From assembly GCF_003149045.1 (NCBI RefSeq), contig NZ_QGDU01000018.1:1-64000 (forward strand): a DNA stretch of 64,000 nt. The letters run 5' to 3'. Origin of the DNA: Fibrobacter sp. UWR4. GTDB lineage: Bacteria > Fibrobacterota > Fibrobacteria > Fibrobacterales > Fibrobacteraceae. Shown here piece by piece: positions 17,085 to 24,915 of this stretch. The stretch's first letter is position 1, and each line of letters begins with the position of its first letter. The translations under genes were made by a program, and so were the position numbers. Below the pieces are notes generated by a model. The model made no database searches. It was not told where the DNA came from and was given only the letters and a program-made list of their open reading frames with translations.

Positions 17085-17123
17085 AGGTTACCCCCACATT
17101 GTGCCGGGGTAACCTGATTTTTA
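17085..17123 (+). terminator. Rho-independent terminator
   Basis: AGGTTACCCC (17085-17094) pairs with GGGGTAACCT (17106-17115), followed by a T-rich tract. It ends the FISUC lipoprotein gene and may also stop transcription from the convergent acetyltransferase gene. Confidence 0.8.
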
Positions 17124-17142
17124 TTAGCGCTATTTCATGCTA

Positions 17143-17805
17143 TCAGAGCAGCTGTCCTGGCAGTACCTTCTTTTCCTTGGGCGGGAACTGCTTATCGAAT
17201 TCATCGGCAGCGGCTTCATCTACGAAGTAGGCCTCCGGATCGCGATAGCTTCCGCGGATGCCGTCCAGAAAACCGGGCGTCAATTCCTTGATGAGGAAGT
17301 AAGGCGCGTCTCCGTCGGGGTCGTCTGCATAGCGGATGCCTTTGGATGCTGCAGCCACAAAACCGCACTTGCCGTAGAACTGGATATTACCGCACATGGC
17401 GATACATCCGGCACCCATTTCGCGGGCACGTTCCAAGGCATAGTCCAGCAGCATCTTGCCGAGGCCCTTGCGCTGCATGTCCGGACGGACGCTGATGGGC
17501 CCGAAAGTCATCATGCGCAAATGCTCACCAGTGTCCACCAAAATTTCGCTCCAAGCAAACATCACATGGGCGAGAATTTCGCGACGCGGTTCTACTCCAG
17601 CGGCAGTCCCACAATCGCCAGGACCTTCCAGCACCAGGCTCAACTCCGGAATAAATCCAGGGTTACTCCTGTAGCAGTGCAGCACGTAATGCTCAAGACA
17701 TCCGGGACGATAAACGTTCCAGAAAGCCTCGCGGGTTAAATTTTCGACAGCAGAGAAATCGGCAGGTTGTTCCTGTCGGATAGTATATTCAGAATTAATA
17801 GACAT
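17143..17805 (-). CDS. GNAT acetyltransferase, copy 2 of a duplicated locus
   Basis: A 220-residue paralogue of the protein at 14838-15464, nearly identical outside one place. After LSLVLE, the short KDG of copy 1 is replaced by GPGDCGTAAGVEPRR, adding 12 residues just before the strand EILAHVMFAW. The insertion lies on the acceptor-side loop and could change specificity. Motif A (VRPDMQRKGLGKML) is intact. Same ribosome binding site and upstream region as copy 1. Confidence 0.88.
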   Translation of the reverse strand: MSINSEYTIRQEQPADFSAVENLTREAFWNVYRPGCLEHYVLHCYRSNPGFIPELSLVLEGPGDCGTAAGVEPRREILAHVMFAWSEILVDTGEHLRMMTFGPISVRPDMQRKGLGKMLLDYALERAREMGAGCIAMCGNIQFYGKCGFVAAASKGIRYADDPDGDAPYFLIKELTPGFLDGIRGSYRDPEAYFVDEAAADEFDKQFPPKEKKVLPGQLL

Positions 17806-18088
17806 TGTTTATTTCCTTTTTTAGTGTGAAAGGATACGAGTCACGCCACCCGGCGTAACCCGCACTAAACAATGTCCCAGTTTTGAGTTCGGCCAAAGCC
17901 GAAATTATGGATTAAGAACATCCAACTCCGTAATAAAGGTTCAGTTATAATATACTCATTTTTTGAAGGTGTGGTCACAATCATGCTGCAATTTCTACAT
18001 TATTCATAAACACATTCGGCGACTTTCAAGGCGCCACGAGAGGCTTTTATGCAGACTAAGGAATTCAGAACCAGTGGCACCTGCGCAC
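17143..18088. repeat. duplicated segment, copy 2
   Basis: Partner of 14838-15743. Here the downstream TSCPD gene is intact, so this copy is probably closer to the original arrangement, while the inserted 12 codons in the acetyltransferase are a change specific to it. Confidence 0.85.
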
Positions 18089-18294
18089 AGCTCATCACTT
18101 TCGATTACGAAAACGGCAAGATGTACAACCTGAAGTTTTTGGGTGGCTGCAACGGCAACCTGAAGGCCATCGGCAAGCTCTGCGAAGGCAAGGACATGAA
18201 GGAAATCGCCGACATCCTGGAAGGCAACACCTGCAACGGCAAGTCCACTTCCTGCGCAGACCAGCTGGCAAAGGCTCTTCGCGAAGTCATCTAG
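18049..18294 (+). CDS. TSCPD-domain protein (TIGR03905-like)
   Basis: An 81-residue protein with the GTCAQLITFDYENGKMYNLKF start, FLGGCNGN, and TSCADQLAKAL near the end, the last matching the TSCxDQL signature of small TSCPD proteins. Related domains occur in ribonucleotide reductases, but the free-standing form has no proven role. A GAGAGG site lies eight bases before the ATG. Its promoter, leader and first 13 codons are duplicated at 15605-15746. Confidence 0.8.
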   Translation: MQTKEFRTSGTCAQLITFDYENGKMYNLKFLGGCNGNLKAIGKLCEGKDMKEIADILEGNTCNGKSTSCADQLAKALREVI

Positions 18295-18324
18295 TAAAAG
18301 TTCGCACTCGTCCAAAGGCTTGAA

Positions 18325-18933
18325 ATGACTATCAGCAAGGATCTCTGGAAATGGACCCGCGAGCCTGCCGAATTTAAAATCGACGACGACAGAATCGAAA
18401 TCGTCACGGCGCCCCACACGGATCTTTGGCAAAGGACCTACTATCATTTCAGAAATGATAACGCCCCTGTCCTGCAGATCAACACCGCAGACAAGTTCTT
18501 TTCCTTTACCGTAAAAACGGAGTTTCACAGCAAGCGTCGTTTTGACCAGTGCGGAGTGGTAGTTTACCTTGATAGCGAAAACTGGCTCAAGGCATCCATC
18601 GAGTACGAGAACGAAAGATTCCAGCATTTGGGCAGCGTGGTCACAAACATGGGTTACTCGGACTGGGCCACTACAGAGGTCAGTGCAGATATCAAGTCCA
18701 TGTGGTACCGCCTCAGCCGCCGTGAAGACGATTTCTGCATCGAATGCTCCGAAGACGGCGTTAGGTTCAGGCAGATGCGCATCTGCCACATGCATAAGGC
18801 TGTTGCAGAAATCCAATTCGGGATCTACGCCTGCAGCCCTGAGGATTCCTCCTTCAAGGCAATCTTTACGGATATGGTAAAAAGCGAATGCAAGTGGCTC
18901 CCCCACAATGGTCAGCAACCGGACAAGATTTAA
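18325..18933 (+). CDS. DUF1349 beta-sandwich protein
   Basis: A 202-residue cytosolic protein with the DUF1349 pattern: WTREPAEFKI, then TDLWQRTYYHF, DQCGVVVYLDSENWLKASIE, SRREDDFCIECSEDG and FGIYACSP. The family folds like a concanavalin-type lectin and is often found as a single domain; ligand unknown. It lies 30 bases after the TSCPD gene and may be co-transcribed with it. Confidence 0.82.
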   Translation: MTISKDLWKWTREPAEFKIDDDRIEIVTAPHTDLWQRTYYHFRNDNAPVLQINTADKFFSFTVKTEFHSKRRFDQCGVVVYLDSENWLKASIEYENERFQHLGSVVTNMGYSDWATTEVSADIKSMWYRLSRREDDFCIECSEDGVRFRQMRICHMHKAVAEIQFGIYACSPEDSSFKAIFTDMVKSECKWLPHNGQQPDKI

Positions 18934-19012
18934 TTTTATGGGACGATTCCTTTAAAACATTGTATATTAAAACCGAAATTCATTTTTTGCGTTATCGCAA
19001 GGAGACATAAAA

Positions 19013-19552
19013 ATGGCAAACAAGTACGCTGGTACCCAGACCGAAAAGAACCTCGAAGCTGCATTCGCAGGCGAATCCCAGGCCCGTAACAAGTACACCT
19101 ACTTTGCATCCAAGGCAAAGAAGGACGGTTTTGAACAGATCGCCGCAATGTTCCTGAAGACTGCAGAAAACGAAAAGGAACATGCCAAGATGTGGTTCAA
19201 GGAACTGAACGGCATCGGTGACACTGCAGAAAACCTGAAGGCCGCAGCCGACGGTGAAAACTACGAATGGACCGACATGTACGAAGAATTTGCAAAGACC
19301 GCCGAAGCCGAAGGCTTTGACGCCCTCGCAAAGAAGTTCCGCCTGGTAGGCGCCATCGAAAAGCATCACGAAGAACGTTACCGCGCACTCCTCAAGAACG
19401 TGGAAACTGCAGCTGTGTTCGAAAAGAGCGAAGTCAAGGTTTGGGAATGCCGCAACTGCGGTCATATCGTGGTCGGCACCAAGGCTCCCGAAGTCTGCCC
19501 CACCTGCGCTCATCCCCAGTCCTACTTCGAAGTCAACGCTGAGAATTACTAA
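19013..19552 (+). CDS. rbr: rubrerythrin
   Basis: A 179-residue non-haem iron peroxidase that reduces hydrogen peroxide in anaerobes. The N-terminal four-helix bundle carries the diiron ligands ([21 protein letters not shown], then EIxxH-type [10 protein letters not shown]) and the C-terminal rubredoxin domain has two CxxC knuckles ([11 protein letters not shown] and EVCPTCAHP). A strong AAGGAG site and a TATATT box at about 18962 precede it. Codon use is highly biased, suggesting strong expression. Confidence 0.95.
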   Translation: MANKYAGTQTEKNLEAAFAGESQARNKYTYFASKAKKDGFEQIAAMFLKTAENEKEHAKMWFKELNGIGDTAENLKAAADGENYEWTDMYEEFAKTAEAEGFDALAKKFRLVGAIEKHHEERYRALLKNVETAAVFEKSEVKVWECRNCGHIVVGTKAPEVCPTCAHPQSYFEVNAENY

Positions 19553-19555
19553 GGT

Positions 19556-19656
19556 CGAGTGTCGCAGAAACAAGCTCGCTTGTTTCTATGACCGAGACCA
19601 GTAATTCGCCACGAAGTGGCAAAATTATTAGCAAGGCGAATGTCGCGACAATCGCG
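19556..19656. repeat. cluster of three short hairpins
   Basis: AGAAACAAG/CTTGTTTCT (loop CTCG), GCCAC/GTGGC (loop GAA) and GTCGCGA/TCGCGAC (loop CAA) follow each other after rubrerythrin. They have no T-tract, so they are not the terminator, which comes later at 19677. Confidence 0.6.
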
Positions 19657-19676
19657 ACTCCACCAAATTTAAAAGA

Positions 19677-19703
19677 CCTGAGCAATCTCGCTCAGGCCTT
19701 TTT
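19677..19703. terminator. terminator between convergent genes
   Basis: CCTGAGC (19677-19683) and GCTCAGG (19690-19696) followed by CCTTTTT. It lies between rubrerythrin and the convergent lipoprotein gene. Confidence 0.7.
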
Positions 19704-19728
19704 CAAAAAAAATATAGTTCTTTAAGGT

Positions 19729-20649
19729 TTACTTAAAGCCGAGACCGTCCAGAATGCGGTCCGCGATCAATTCGAAGCCTTGATCGTTAGGATGGGTAGC
19801 AGCGAAAGAATCCGTGATAATCCCCAATTCTCCAACGAAGTTCAGCTGCTTCGATTTAGGATTGTCGAAATGGTCCAGAATGAAGATAACCGTCTGGTAT
19901 AGTTTGTCATCTTCCTTGAAGGCGACAAACAGAGTATCCTCACCATAGACACGATATTCTTCATAGCTAATACTTTGGGTACGGACATCCGGATATTGAA
20001 TGATGTCTCCCACCTTAGCCTGATTTTCCCGTACGTTCAAGTCCGAGATATCGATCAACTGTACGCCATAATCCTCCGTCACCTCACGGAGGATTTTTTG
20101 TTTGCGGCTATTGGAATACCATTCCCCCACCCAGACTACCTTGGCGTTGGGAGCCTTGACACAGACCGTATCCATAATGGCGCCCACCGTCTTCTTCATA
20201 CGGGTCACTTCCTCGCCAGTATCGATATTATCGCCCAATTGGATAATAACCAGATCATTGGAGTCAGAAAGGCTCGGCGAGATATTTTCCGAAATGGAAG
20301 CATACAGTTCATCATTACTCAGGGCATTTTCCGTATGCTTCGCCATCACCCGCCTACCTATGCAATCAGGGTTCAGACTACGAAAGGCAGAATCTATCCT
20401 GGAAAAATAATCCTTTGAGATTTCGCTGGCAGCAAGACCGAAACCCCCATTGCCAAGCAAGAGGGAATTTCCAAGAACGATATAATTCGAAGGAGGATTG
20501 GCACGATCGATGGTACGATCCCCACAAACCTTTGAAACGGGCTCCACAAAGTTCTGGCTAGATGAGTCATCCCCGCAAGCAACCAGCAACAGCAATAAAA
20601 GAACCGGCAATAATCTCTTATGATTCACACTCATTTTCCACCCATTCAT
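19729..20649 (-). CDS. SGNH-hydrolase-like lipoprotein
   Basis: A 306-residue lipoprotein (LLLLLLVAC, then GDDSSS). Block I reads IVLGNSLLLGNG instead of GDS but keeps the nucleophile Ser; block III is IQLGDNID, and block V is THPNDQGFELIADRI with the Asp and His of the triad. The order and spacing match SGNH/GDSL esterases. It probably de-esterifies a polysaccharide or cell-envelope substrate. Start codons at 20649 and 20634 are both plausible. Confidence 0.75.
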   Translation of the reverse strand: MNGWKMSVNHKRLLPVLLLLLLVACGDDSSSQNFVEPVSKVCGDRTIDRANPPSNYIVLGNSLLLGNGGFGLAASEISKDYFSRIDSAFRSLNPDCIGRRVMAKHTENALSNDELYASISENISPSLSDSNDLVIIQLGDNIDTGEEVTRMKKTVGAIMDTVCVKAPNAKVVWVGEWYSNSRKQKILREVTEDYGVQLIDISDLNVRENQAKVGDIIQYPDVRTQSISYEEYRVYGEDTLFVAFKEDDKLYQTVIFILDHFDNPKSKQLNFVGELGIITDSFAATHPNDQGFELIADRILDGLGFK

Positions 20650-20716
20650 TAATTTAACTCCAAATTCGGCGAGAACAAAGAAAAATATTTTTATATTTGT
20701 ACACCCGAAGAAACAT

Positions 20717-20796
20717 GCGAGAGTGGCGGAATTGGCAGACGCGCCAGACTTAGGATCTGGTACCTCGGTGTGTGGGTTCGACTCCCACCCCTCGCA
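20717..20796 (+). tRNA. tRNA-Leu (anticodon UAG)
   Basis: A class II tRNA: acceptor GCGAGAG pairing with CCCTCGC (one A-C mismatch), D-loop with TGG, anticodon stem CCAGA/TCTGG around CTTAGGA (anticodon TAG), a long variable arm, and the T-arm GTGGG TTCGACT CCCAC. The discriminator is A; CCA is not encoded (CGA follows). TATATT lies about 30 bases upstream. Confidence 0.93.
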
Positions 20797-20805
20797 CGAA
20801 AAAAG

Positions 20806-20836
20806 GCTTCCCAGGATTTGCTGGGAAGCTTTTTTT
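20806..20836. terminator. bidirectional terminator after tRNA-Leu
   Basis: GCTTCCCAG (20806-20814) and CTGGGAAGC (20821-20829) with seven Ts to the right and a run of As to the left, so it can also end the convergent flavodoxin gene. Confidence 0.85.
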
Positions 20837-20865
20837 AATGCGATTACGGAATCTGACGCAGGAAC

Positions 20866-21507
20866 TTAACGTTCCGCGATGGCCTGCATCCTGCGGGCGA
20901 ATGTACGCATGCGGTCCAGGTCGTTTTGGTCGGGATGCTTCTCGGCATCGGCCCAGCGCTTCTTGCAGGATTCCAGATCCTCGCCCCGATGACCGGGAAC
21001 TTTACCTTCCAGGCGACGCTTGATAAGGGCGGGGTTAACAGCAGCCTGACAGCTGAATGTTCCTAGGATGGCATTGTCGGGGCCAAGCAAAGCGCCGGCT
21101 CGGGCAAAAGCGGTTACCGTATGTTCGCTACCTTCATAGGCGCCATGAGTCTGGAACAGGGCCACCTTCTTTCCGGAAATTTTCGGGAGAAGGATTGCAG
21201 CCCTCTGGTCGGGTGCGCCACGGCGCAGCCAGTAACCCATCAGGATGCAATCGTACTTGGACAACTTGGATGCAATTTCGCCAATCTTGCTTTCTTCCGC
21301 AACGGAAAGGGACTTGCACTTTCCATCGATACTGATGGAACCTTCTTCTTCAAGATATTCGGAAACCGCTTCCGTCTGATTTCTCGGTTCCAAACCAAGA
21401 ATTTCATTTACGTTCAGAAGGTCTGCCCCTAAAGTTTCGGCAGCAACCTCAGCTAGCTTACGGGTATTTCCCGTAACCGAGGAATAACACACACACCATT
21501 TTACCAT
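20866..21507 (-). CDS. flavodoxin-family protein
   Basis: A 213-residue protein beginning MVKWCVCYSSVTGNTRKLAE; SSVTGNT is the FMN phosphate-binding loop. YDCILMGYWLRRGAPD supplies the second FMN loop (aromatic Tyr-Trp), and KKVALFQTHGAY the third strand. The Cys-containing C-terminal part (SCQAAVNPALIKRR) resembles the bilirubin-reductase-associated BilS type, though that assignment is tentative. It should act as an electron carrier. TAAAAT lies seven bases before the ATG and no ribosome binding site is visible. Confidence 0.8.
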   Translation of the reverse strand: MVKWCVCYSSVTGNTRKLAEVAAETLGADLLNVNEILGLEPRNQTEAVSEYLEEEGSISIDGKCKSLSVAEESKIGEIASKLSKYDCILMGYWLRRGAPDQRAAILLPKISGKKVALFQTHGAYEGSEHTVTAFARAGALLGPDNAILGTFSCQAAVNPALIKRRLEGKVPGHRGEDLESCKKRWADAEKHPDQNDLDRMRTFARRMQAIAER

Positions 21508-21588
21508 ACTTTGAATTTTAGTAATATCTTGAGGGCAATTTCAACGATTTCTAAATTTTCTCCCACGTTTTTGATTTAGAACACAGTC

Positions 21589-22497
21589 ATGCAATCCCTA
21601 ATTACCGCACATATCTGTATTTTTCTTGCGGCAGCCAGCTGGGGCCTGATGGCACCCATCGGGAAAGACGCCATGATGCACGGCATTACGGGCCTGGACA
21701 TGGTATTCTTCCGTGTGGCAGGGGCCGCAGTCAGCTTTTGGACTGCGTCCCTTGTACTGAAGGTTTTACGCAAGGAACCTAAGGCAAGGCCACCGAAAAA
21801 GGACATCCTGAAATTTGCAGGGGCAGGCCTTTTCGCCATCGTCTGCAACCAGTGCTGCTTTACCGTGGGGCTTTCCATTACCTCCCCCATCAACGCTTCC
21901 ATCGTGGCTACAAGCCTCCCTATTTTCGCACTGATTTCCTCTGCCATCTTCCTGAAGGAAAGAATTACCCTCAAGAAAATTCTGGGCATTGGCCTTGGAC
22001 TTTCTGGTGCCCTTATGCTAGTGCTGGGAAGCGTTTCTGCCAACAACGCCAAGGCGGGAAATATTGTGGGGGATTTACTTTGTATGACATCCCAGTGCAG
22101 TTTCGCAATTTACTTGGGACTATTCAAGAATCTCATTAGCAAGTATGATGTGATTACCTGCATGAAATGGATGTTCACGTTTTCCACCTTGATGGTGGCG
22201 CCCCTGACCTTAGGCGGTGTCACGGCCATTCCCTTTGCAGAGATCGCGCCCATGACCTGGGCGGAAACAGGCTTCGTTGTGTTTGGCGGAACCTTCATTG
22301 CCTACCTGCTCATGGCAAAAGCACAGAAGGCGTTGCGCCCTACGGTGGTGGCCATGTACAATTATGTTCAGCCCATTGTGTCTGCGGTTGTATCTGTCCT
22401 TGCAGGGCTTGCCTTGTTCGGATTCAGTCACGCCCTTGCCATCCTGCTGATCGTAGCGGGCGTGTACACGGTGAACAGCGCAAAAACGAAAACTTGA
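21589..22497 (+). CDS. EamA-family (DMT) transporter
   Basis: A 302-residue inner-membrane protein with ten helices in two EamA repeats; the first begins WGLMAPIGKDAM and the repeat ends with RITLKKILGIGLGLSGALML, the second ends ALRPTVVAMYNYVQPIVSAV followed by a final helix pair. These are typical of drug/metabolite exporters. The substrate cannot be told from sequence. Confidence 0.9.
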   Translation: MQSLITAHICIFLAAASWGLMAPIGKDAMMHGITGLDMVFFRVAGAAVSFWTASLVLKVLRKEPKARPPKKDILKFAGAGLFAIVCNQCCFTVGLSITSPINASIVATSLPIFALISSAIFLKERITLKKILGIGLGLSGALMLVLGSVSANNAKAGNIVGDLLCMTSQCSFAIYLGLFKNLISKYDVITCMKWMFTFSTLMVAPLTLGGVTAIPFAEIAPMTWAETGFVVFGGTFIAYLLMAKAQKALRPTVVAMYNYVQPIVSAVVSVLAGLALFGFSHALAILLIVAGVYTVNSAKTKT

Positions 22498-22527
22498 TCC
22501 CTGCGGATTTTTTTTATTTTTTCGAAT

Positions 22528-23274
22528 ATGGAAAACGAACAGCTGGAACAGAGAATCGCTCTTTTTATTGACTGCGACAATGCAAGCGTCAAGGCCATTT
22601 ATGGCATCATGGAAGAACTGGCCAAGTATGGTGAAACTGGTATTCGCCGCGCCTATGGCAACTGGACTGAAAAGAACCCCTGGGAAGAGGTTCTTCATGA
22701 TTACGCTATTCAGCCTTTCCAGCAGTTCCCCTACACCAAGGGAAAGAACGCAACAGACATGGCAATGGCAATCGACGTGATGGACATTCTGTATTCCGAG
22801 GACATCGACATTTTCGCCATCGTCAGCAGCGATTCCGACTTTACGCCGCTAGCCATGAAGCTCCGCGCTAAATCCAAGATGGTCATCGGCTTCGGCGAAG
22901 AAAAGACTCCAAGCCCCTTCATTCACTCCTGCAATCTTTTTGTCTTTACAGATAAACTAGATGAAATGGGCGGCATGGATGACATCCCGGAAATGATCGA
23001 GCCCAAGGACGAAAAGAAGGACAAGAAGAAGCTCCGCAGCGATACCAAGCTCATGAATGCCATCCGTCAGGCTATTGCCGAATCCAAGGACGATGACGAC
23101 TGGGCACTGGCCGCAAAGGTCTCCCAGCAGATCAGCCGCCGCACTTCCATGTCCCCCAAGAACTTCGGCTATTCCACCTGGCCCAAGCTGATTCACGCCA
23201 CCGAATCTTTCGAAGAGCGCAAGAACGCCAAGGGTCATCAGGAATTCAAGCTGAAGGTAAAATCCAGTAAGTAA
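22528..23274 (+). CDS. NYN-domain ribonuclease-like protein with a LOTUS-type C-terminus
   Basis: A 248-residue protein. Residues 1-150 form a NYN (LabA/MARF1-type) PIN-like domain: ALFIDCDNAS, KNATDMAMAIDVMD and IVSSDSDFTPLAMKLR provide the Asp cluster for metal and RNA cleavage. After an acidic-basic linker, residues about 180-245 (KLMNAIRQAIAE through SPKNFGYSTWPKLIHA) match an OST-HTH/LOTUS RNA-binding domain. It probably cleaves or binds structured RNA. TATTTT lies seven bases before the ATG and there is no ribosome binding site. Confidence 0.85.
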   Translation: MENEQLEQRIALFIDCDNASVKAIYGIMEELAKYGETGIRRAYGNWTEKNPWEEVLHDYAIQPFQQFPYTKGKNATDMAMAIDVMDILYSEDIDIFAIVSSDSDFTPLAMKLRAKSKMVIGFGEEKTPSPFIHSCNLFVFTDKLDEMGGMDDIPEMIEPKDEKKDKKKLRSDTKLMNAIRQAIAESKDDDDWALAAKVSQQISRRTSMSPKNFGYSTWPKLIHATESFEERKNAKGHQEFKLKVKSSK

Positions 23275-23964
23275 CTATCTTCTGGAAACTTTCAGGCCCG
23301 CGCTTAAGGTGTAGGCGTTTTCATCAAACTCTCCCCCAGTGGAGCCTCCAAGCATAAAGGAGGTACCTACGCCCAGAAGCCAGTGGTTGGTCACGTACCA
23401 TTCCTTTCCGGCTTCCAACTTAATGCCTAAACCACTCATGCTGATGCGGGAACTGAAATAATCGTCATCCCCCATCTTCAGCGAGGACGCGCCTATAGAC
23501 ACTCCGATAAAGGAGCCTCTCCAAAAAGAAGTGGAATCGAAATCGGGATAAACCGTAATACCCACAGAGACGAAGGCATAAGTCAAATCCACTTGTCCCT
23601 CCTTGTCCGTCTTATACCCATTGGAACGTTTTTTTACACGATGCCTATCCGCATCAATGAACGCCAAATCCACACCTACGTGAAAAGCCACGTTACTGGT
23701 GGTCATGCCGCCCACCTTAAAACCTCCACCAAAACCGCAGCCATCGGCATCGTCCGTAATATCATCATGATTCCAGTCCGAATAATCCGGATCCGAAGAG
23801 GCGCTATATCCAAGACACCTAAAATCGGCACTAAAATCAAGAAATAAATTTAAGTCCGGATACTGTCTCACTTGAGTCTTGGAAGAATCCTGGACTAAAG
23901 TGCTATCTGCATCCGCAAATGCAAAAGCCGCAAGGGCTAGCAGAACTATCAAAAATCTTTTCAT
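23275..23964 (-). CDS. secreted outer-membrane barrel-like protein
   Basis: A 229-residue protein with a signal peptide (cleavage near AFAFA-DAD) and alternating hydrophobic strands ending in LSAGLKVSRR, the terminal strand expected of a small outer-membrane barrel. Acidic loops rich in Asp (SDPDYSDWNHDD) may bind cations. No family recognised. It ends directly against the NYN gene on the opposite strand. Confidence 0.65.
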   Translation of the reverse strand: MKRFLIVLLALAAFAFADADSTLVQDSSKTQVRQYPDLNLFLDFSADFRCLGYSASSDPDYSDWNHDDITDDADGCGFGGGFKVGGMTTSNVAFHVGVDLAFIDADRHRVKKRSNGYKTDKEGQVDLTYAFVSVGITVYPDFDSTSFWRGSFIGVSIGASSLKMGDDDYFSSRISMSGLGIKLEAGKEWYVTNHWLLGVGTSFMLGGSTGGEFDENAYTLSAGLKVSRR

Positions 23965-24027
23965 ATTTCCTCCTTATAAAATAATGTAGTAATAAACGGA
24001 CGCAGAAACTTTCCGCCAGTAAACAAA

Positions 24028-24057
24028 AAAAATCTGCCAACTTCCCGACAGATTTTT
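24028..24057 (-). terminator. terminator of tmk
   Basis: Minus strand AAAAATCTG (24057-24049), loop, CAGATTTTT (24036-24028) with further Ts; lies 25 bases downstream of the tmk stop. Confidence 0.8.
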
Positions 24058-24081
24058 AAACATTTGGATTGAATCGCTAAA

Positions 24082-24714
24082 CTAAGCCAGTTTCGCCTTT
24101 ACCAGCTTGATGAGATCCGCGAAGACTTCATCCGGAGTACGTTCGCCGTTAATGGCGGAAACGCAGTCACTGTAATCGCGGGCCGCAGCCAGATAGCCTT
24201 CACGAACCTTCTCAAAAAATTCAGCCTTCTCGCTTTCCAGGCGGTCGGGGGCTTCCCCACGTTTGGAGGTGCGCTCACGGCTGCATTTAACGCTAATGTC
24301 AATGACCACAGTCAGTTCCGGGAAGCAGTCACCACAGGTCAGTTCCGTAAGGCGCTGCACCTTGTCGGCACCAAGACCGCGGGCGTATCCCTGGTAGGCG
24401 AAAGTGCTCCACGCAAAGCGATCGGCGATGACCACCTTTCCAGCAGCAAGAGCGGGACGGATGATTTCGTGAATCACCTGGGCGCGTGCTGCGTTATACA
24501 GCAACAGCTCGGTGTCATTTCCCATGACGCCCTTGAAGGCAGGGTCCAGAAGGATGCCGCGAATCTGCTCGGAGATTTTTGCACCACCGGGTTCACGCAG
24601 ACGCACTACCTGATAGCCTTCCGACTCAAGAGCGGACACCAGCATGTCGATCTGTGTCGACTTGCCGGAACCGTCAATACCTTCCAATGAAAAGAAACGC
24701 CTTGCAGTCTTCAT
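24082..24714 (-). CDS. tmk: thymidylate kinase
   Basis: A 210-residue kinase that phosphorylates dTMP to dTDP. FFSLEGIDGSGKSTQID is the P-loop, RLREPGG the substrate DRX-type region, VIADRFAWSTFAYQGYARGL the DRY-like motif and lid boundary. Length is normal. The intergenic region toward secA is filled by 7-bp TAG repeats. Confidence 0.95.
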   Translation of the reverse strand: MKTARRFFSLEGIDGSGKSTQIDMLVSALESEGYQVVRLREPGGAKISEQIRGILLDPAFKGVMGNDTELLLYNAARAQVIHEIIRPALAAGKVVIADRFAWSTFAYQGYARGLGADKVQRLTELTCGDCFPELTVVIDISVKCSRERTSKRGEAPDRLESEKAEFFEKVREGYLAAARDYSDCVSAINGERTPDEVFADLIKLVKAKLA

Positions 24715-24731
24715 AAGAGGTCGCTCAGTAG

Positions 24732-24808
24732 TTATAGAGACTAGAAATTAGAAACTAGAGGTTAGGGATTTGGTTGTAGGATCTAGGATTTAGCGGCTAG
24801 TGGTTAGA
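24732..24808. repeat. heptamer TAG array, left part
   Basis: Eleven consecutive 7-bp units of the form NNNTAGN, for example GACTAGA, AATTAGA, AACTAGA, GGTTAGG, ATCTAGG, GGCTAGT; one unit (GATTTGG) breaks the TAG. The phase is kept exactly over 77 bp while the other four bases vary. Confidence 0.8.
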
Positions 24809-24882
24809 GATGTCGGGAATACTTCGTGAAGAAAAACAAAGATGTAATTATCTTGAACTCACAAACGCTTGCATCCTGCAGC

Positions 24883-24915
24883 ACTAGACCCTAGAACCTA
24901 GCCCCTAGACCCTAT
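24883..24915. repeat. heptamer TAG array, right part
   Basis: Five 7-bp units of the form NNNCTAG (ACTAG, ACCCTAG, AACCTAG, CCCCTAG, ACCCTAT). The composition is complementary to the GGTCTAGG-like units of the left array, so the two could pair imperfectly across 75 bp. It runs into the secA stop codon. Confidence 0.7.
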
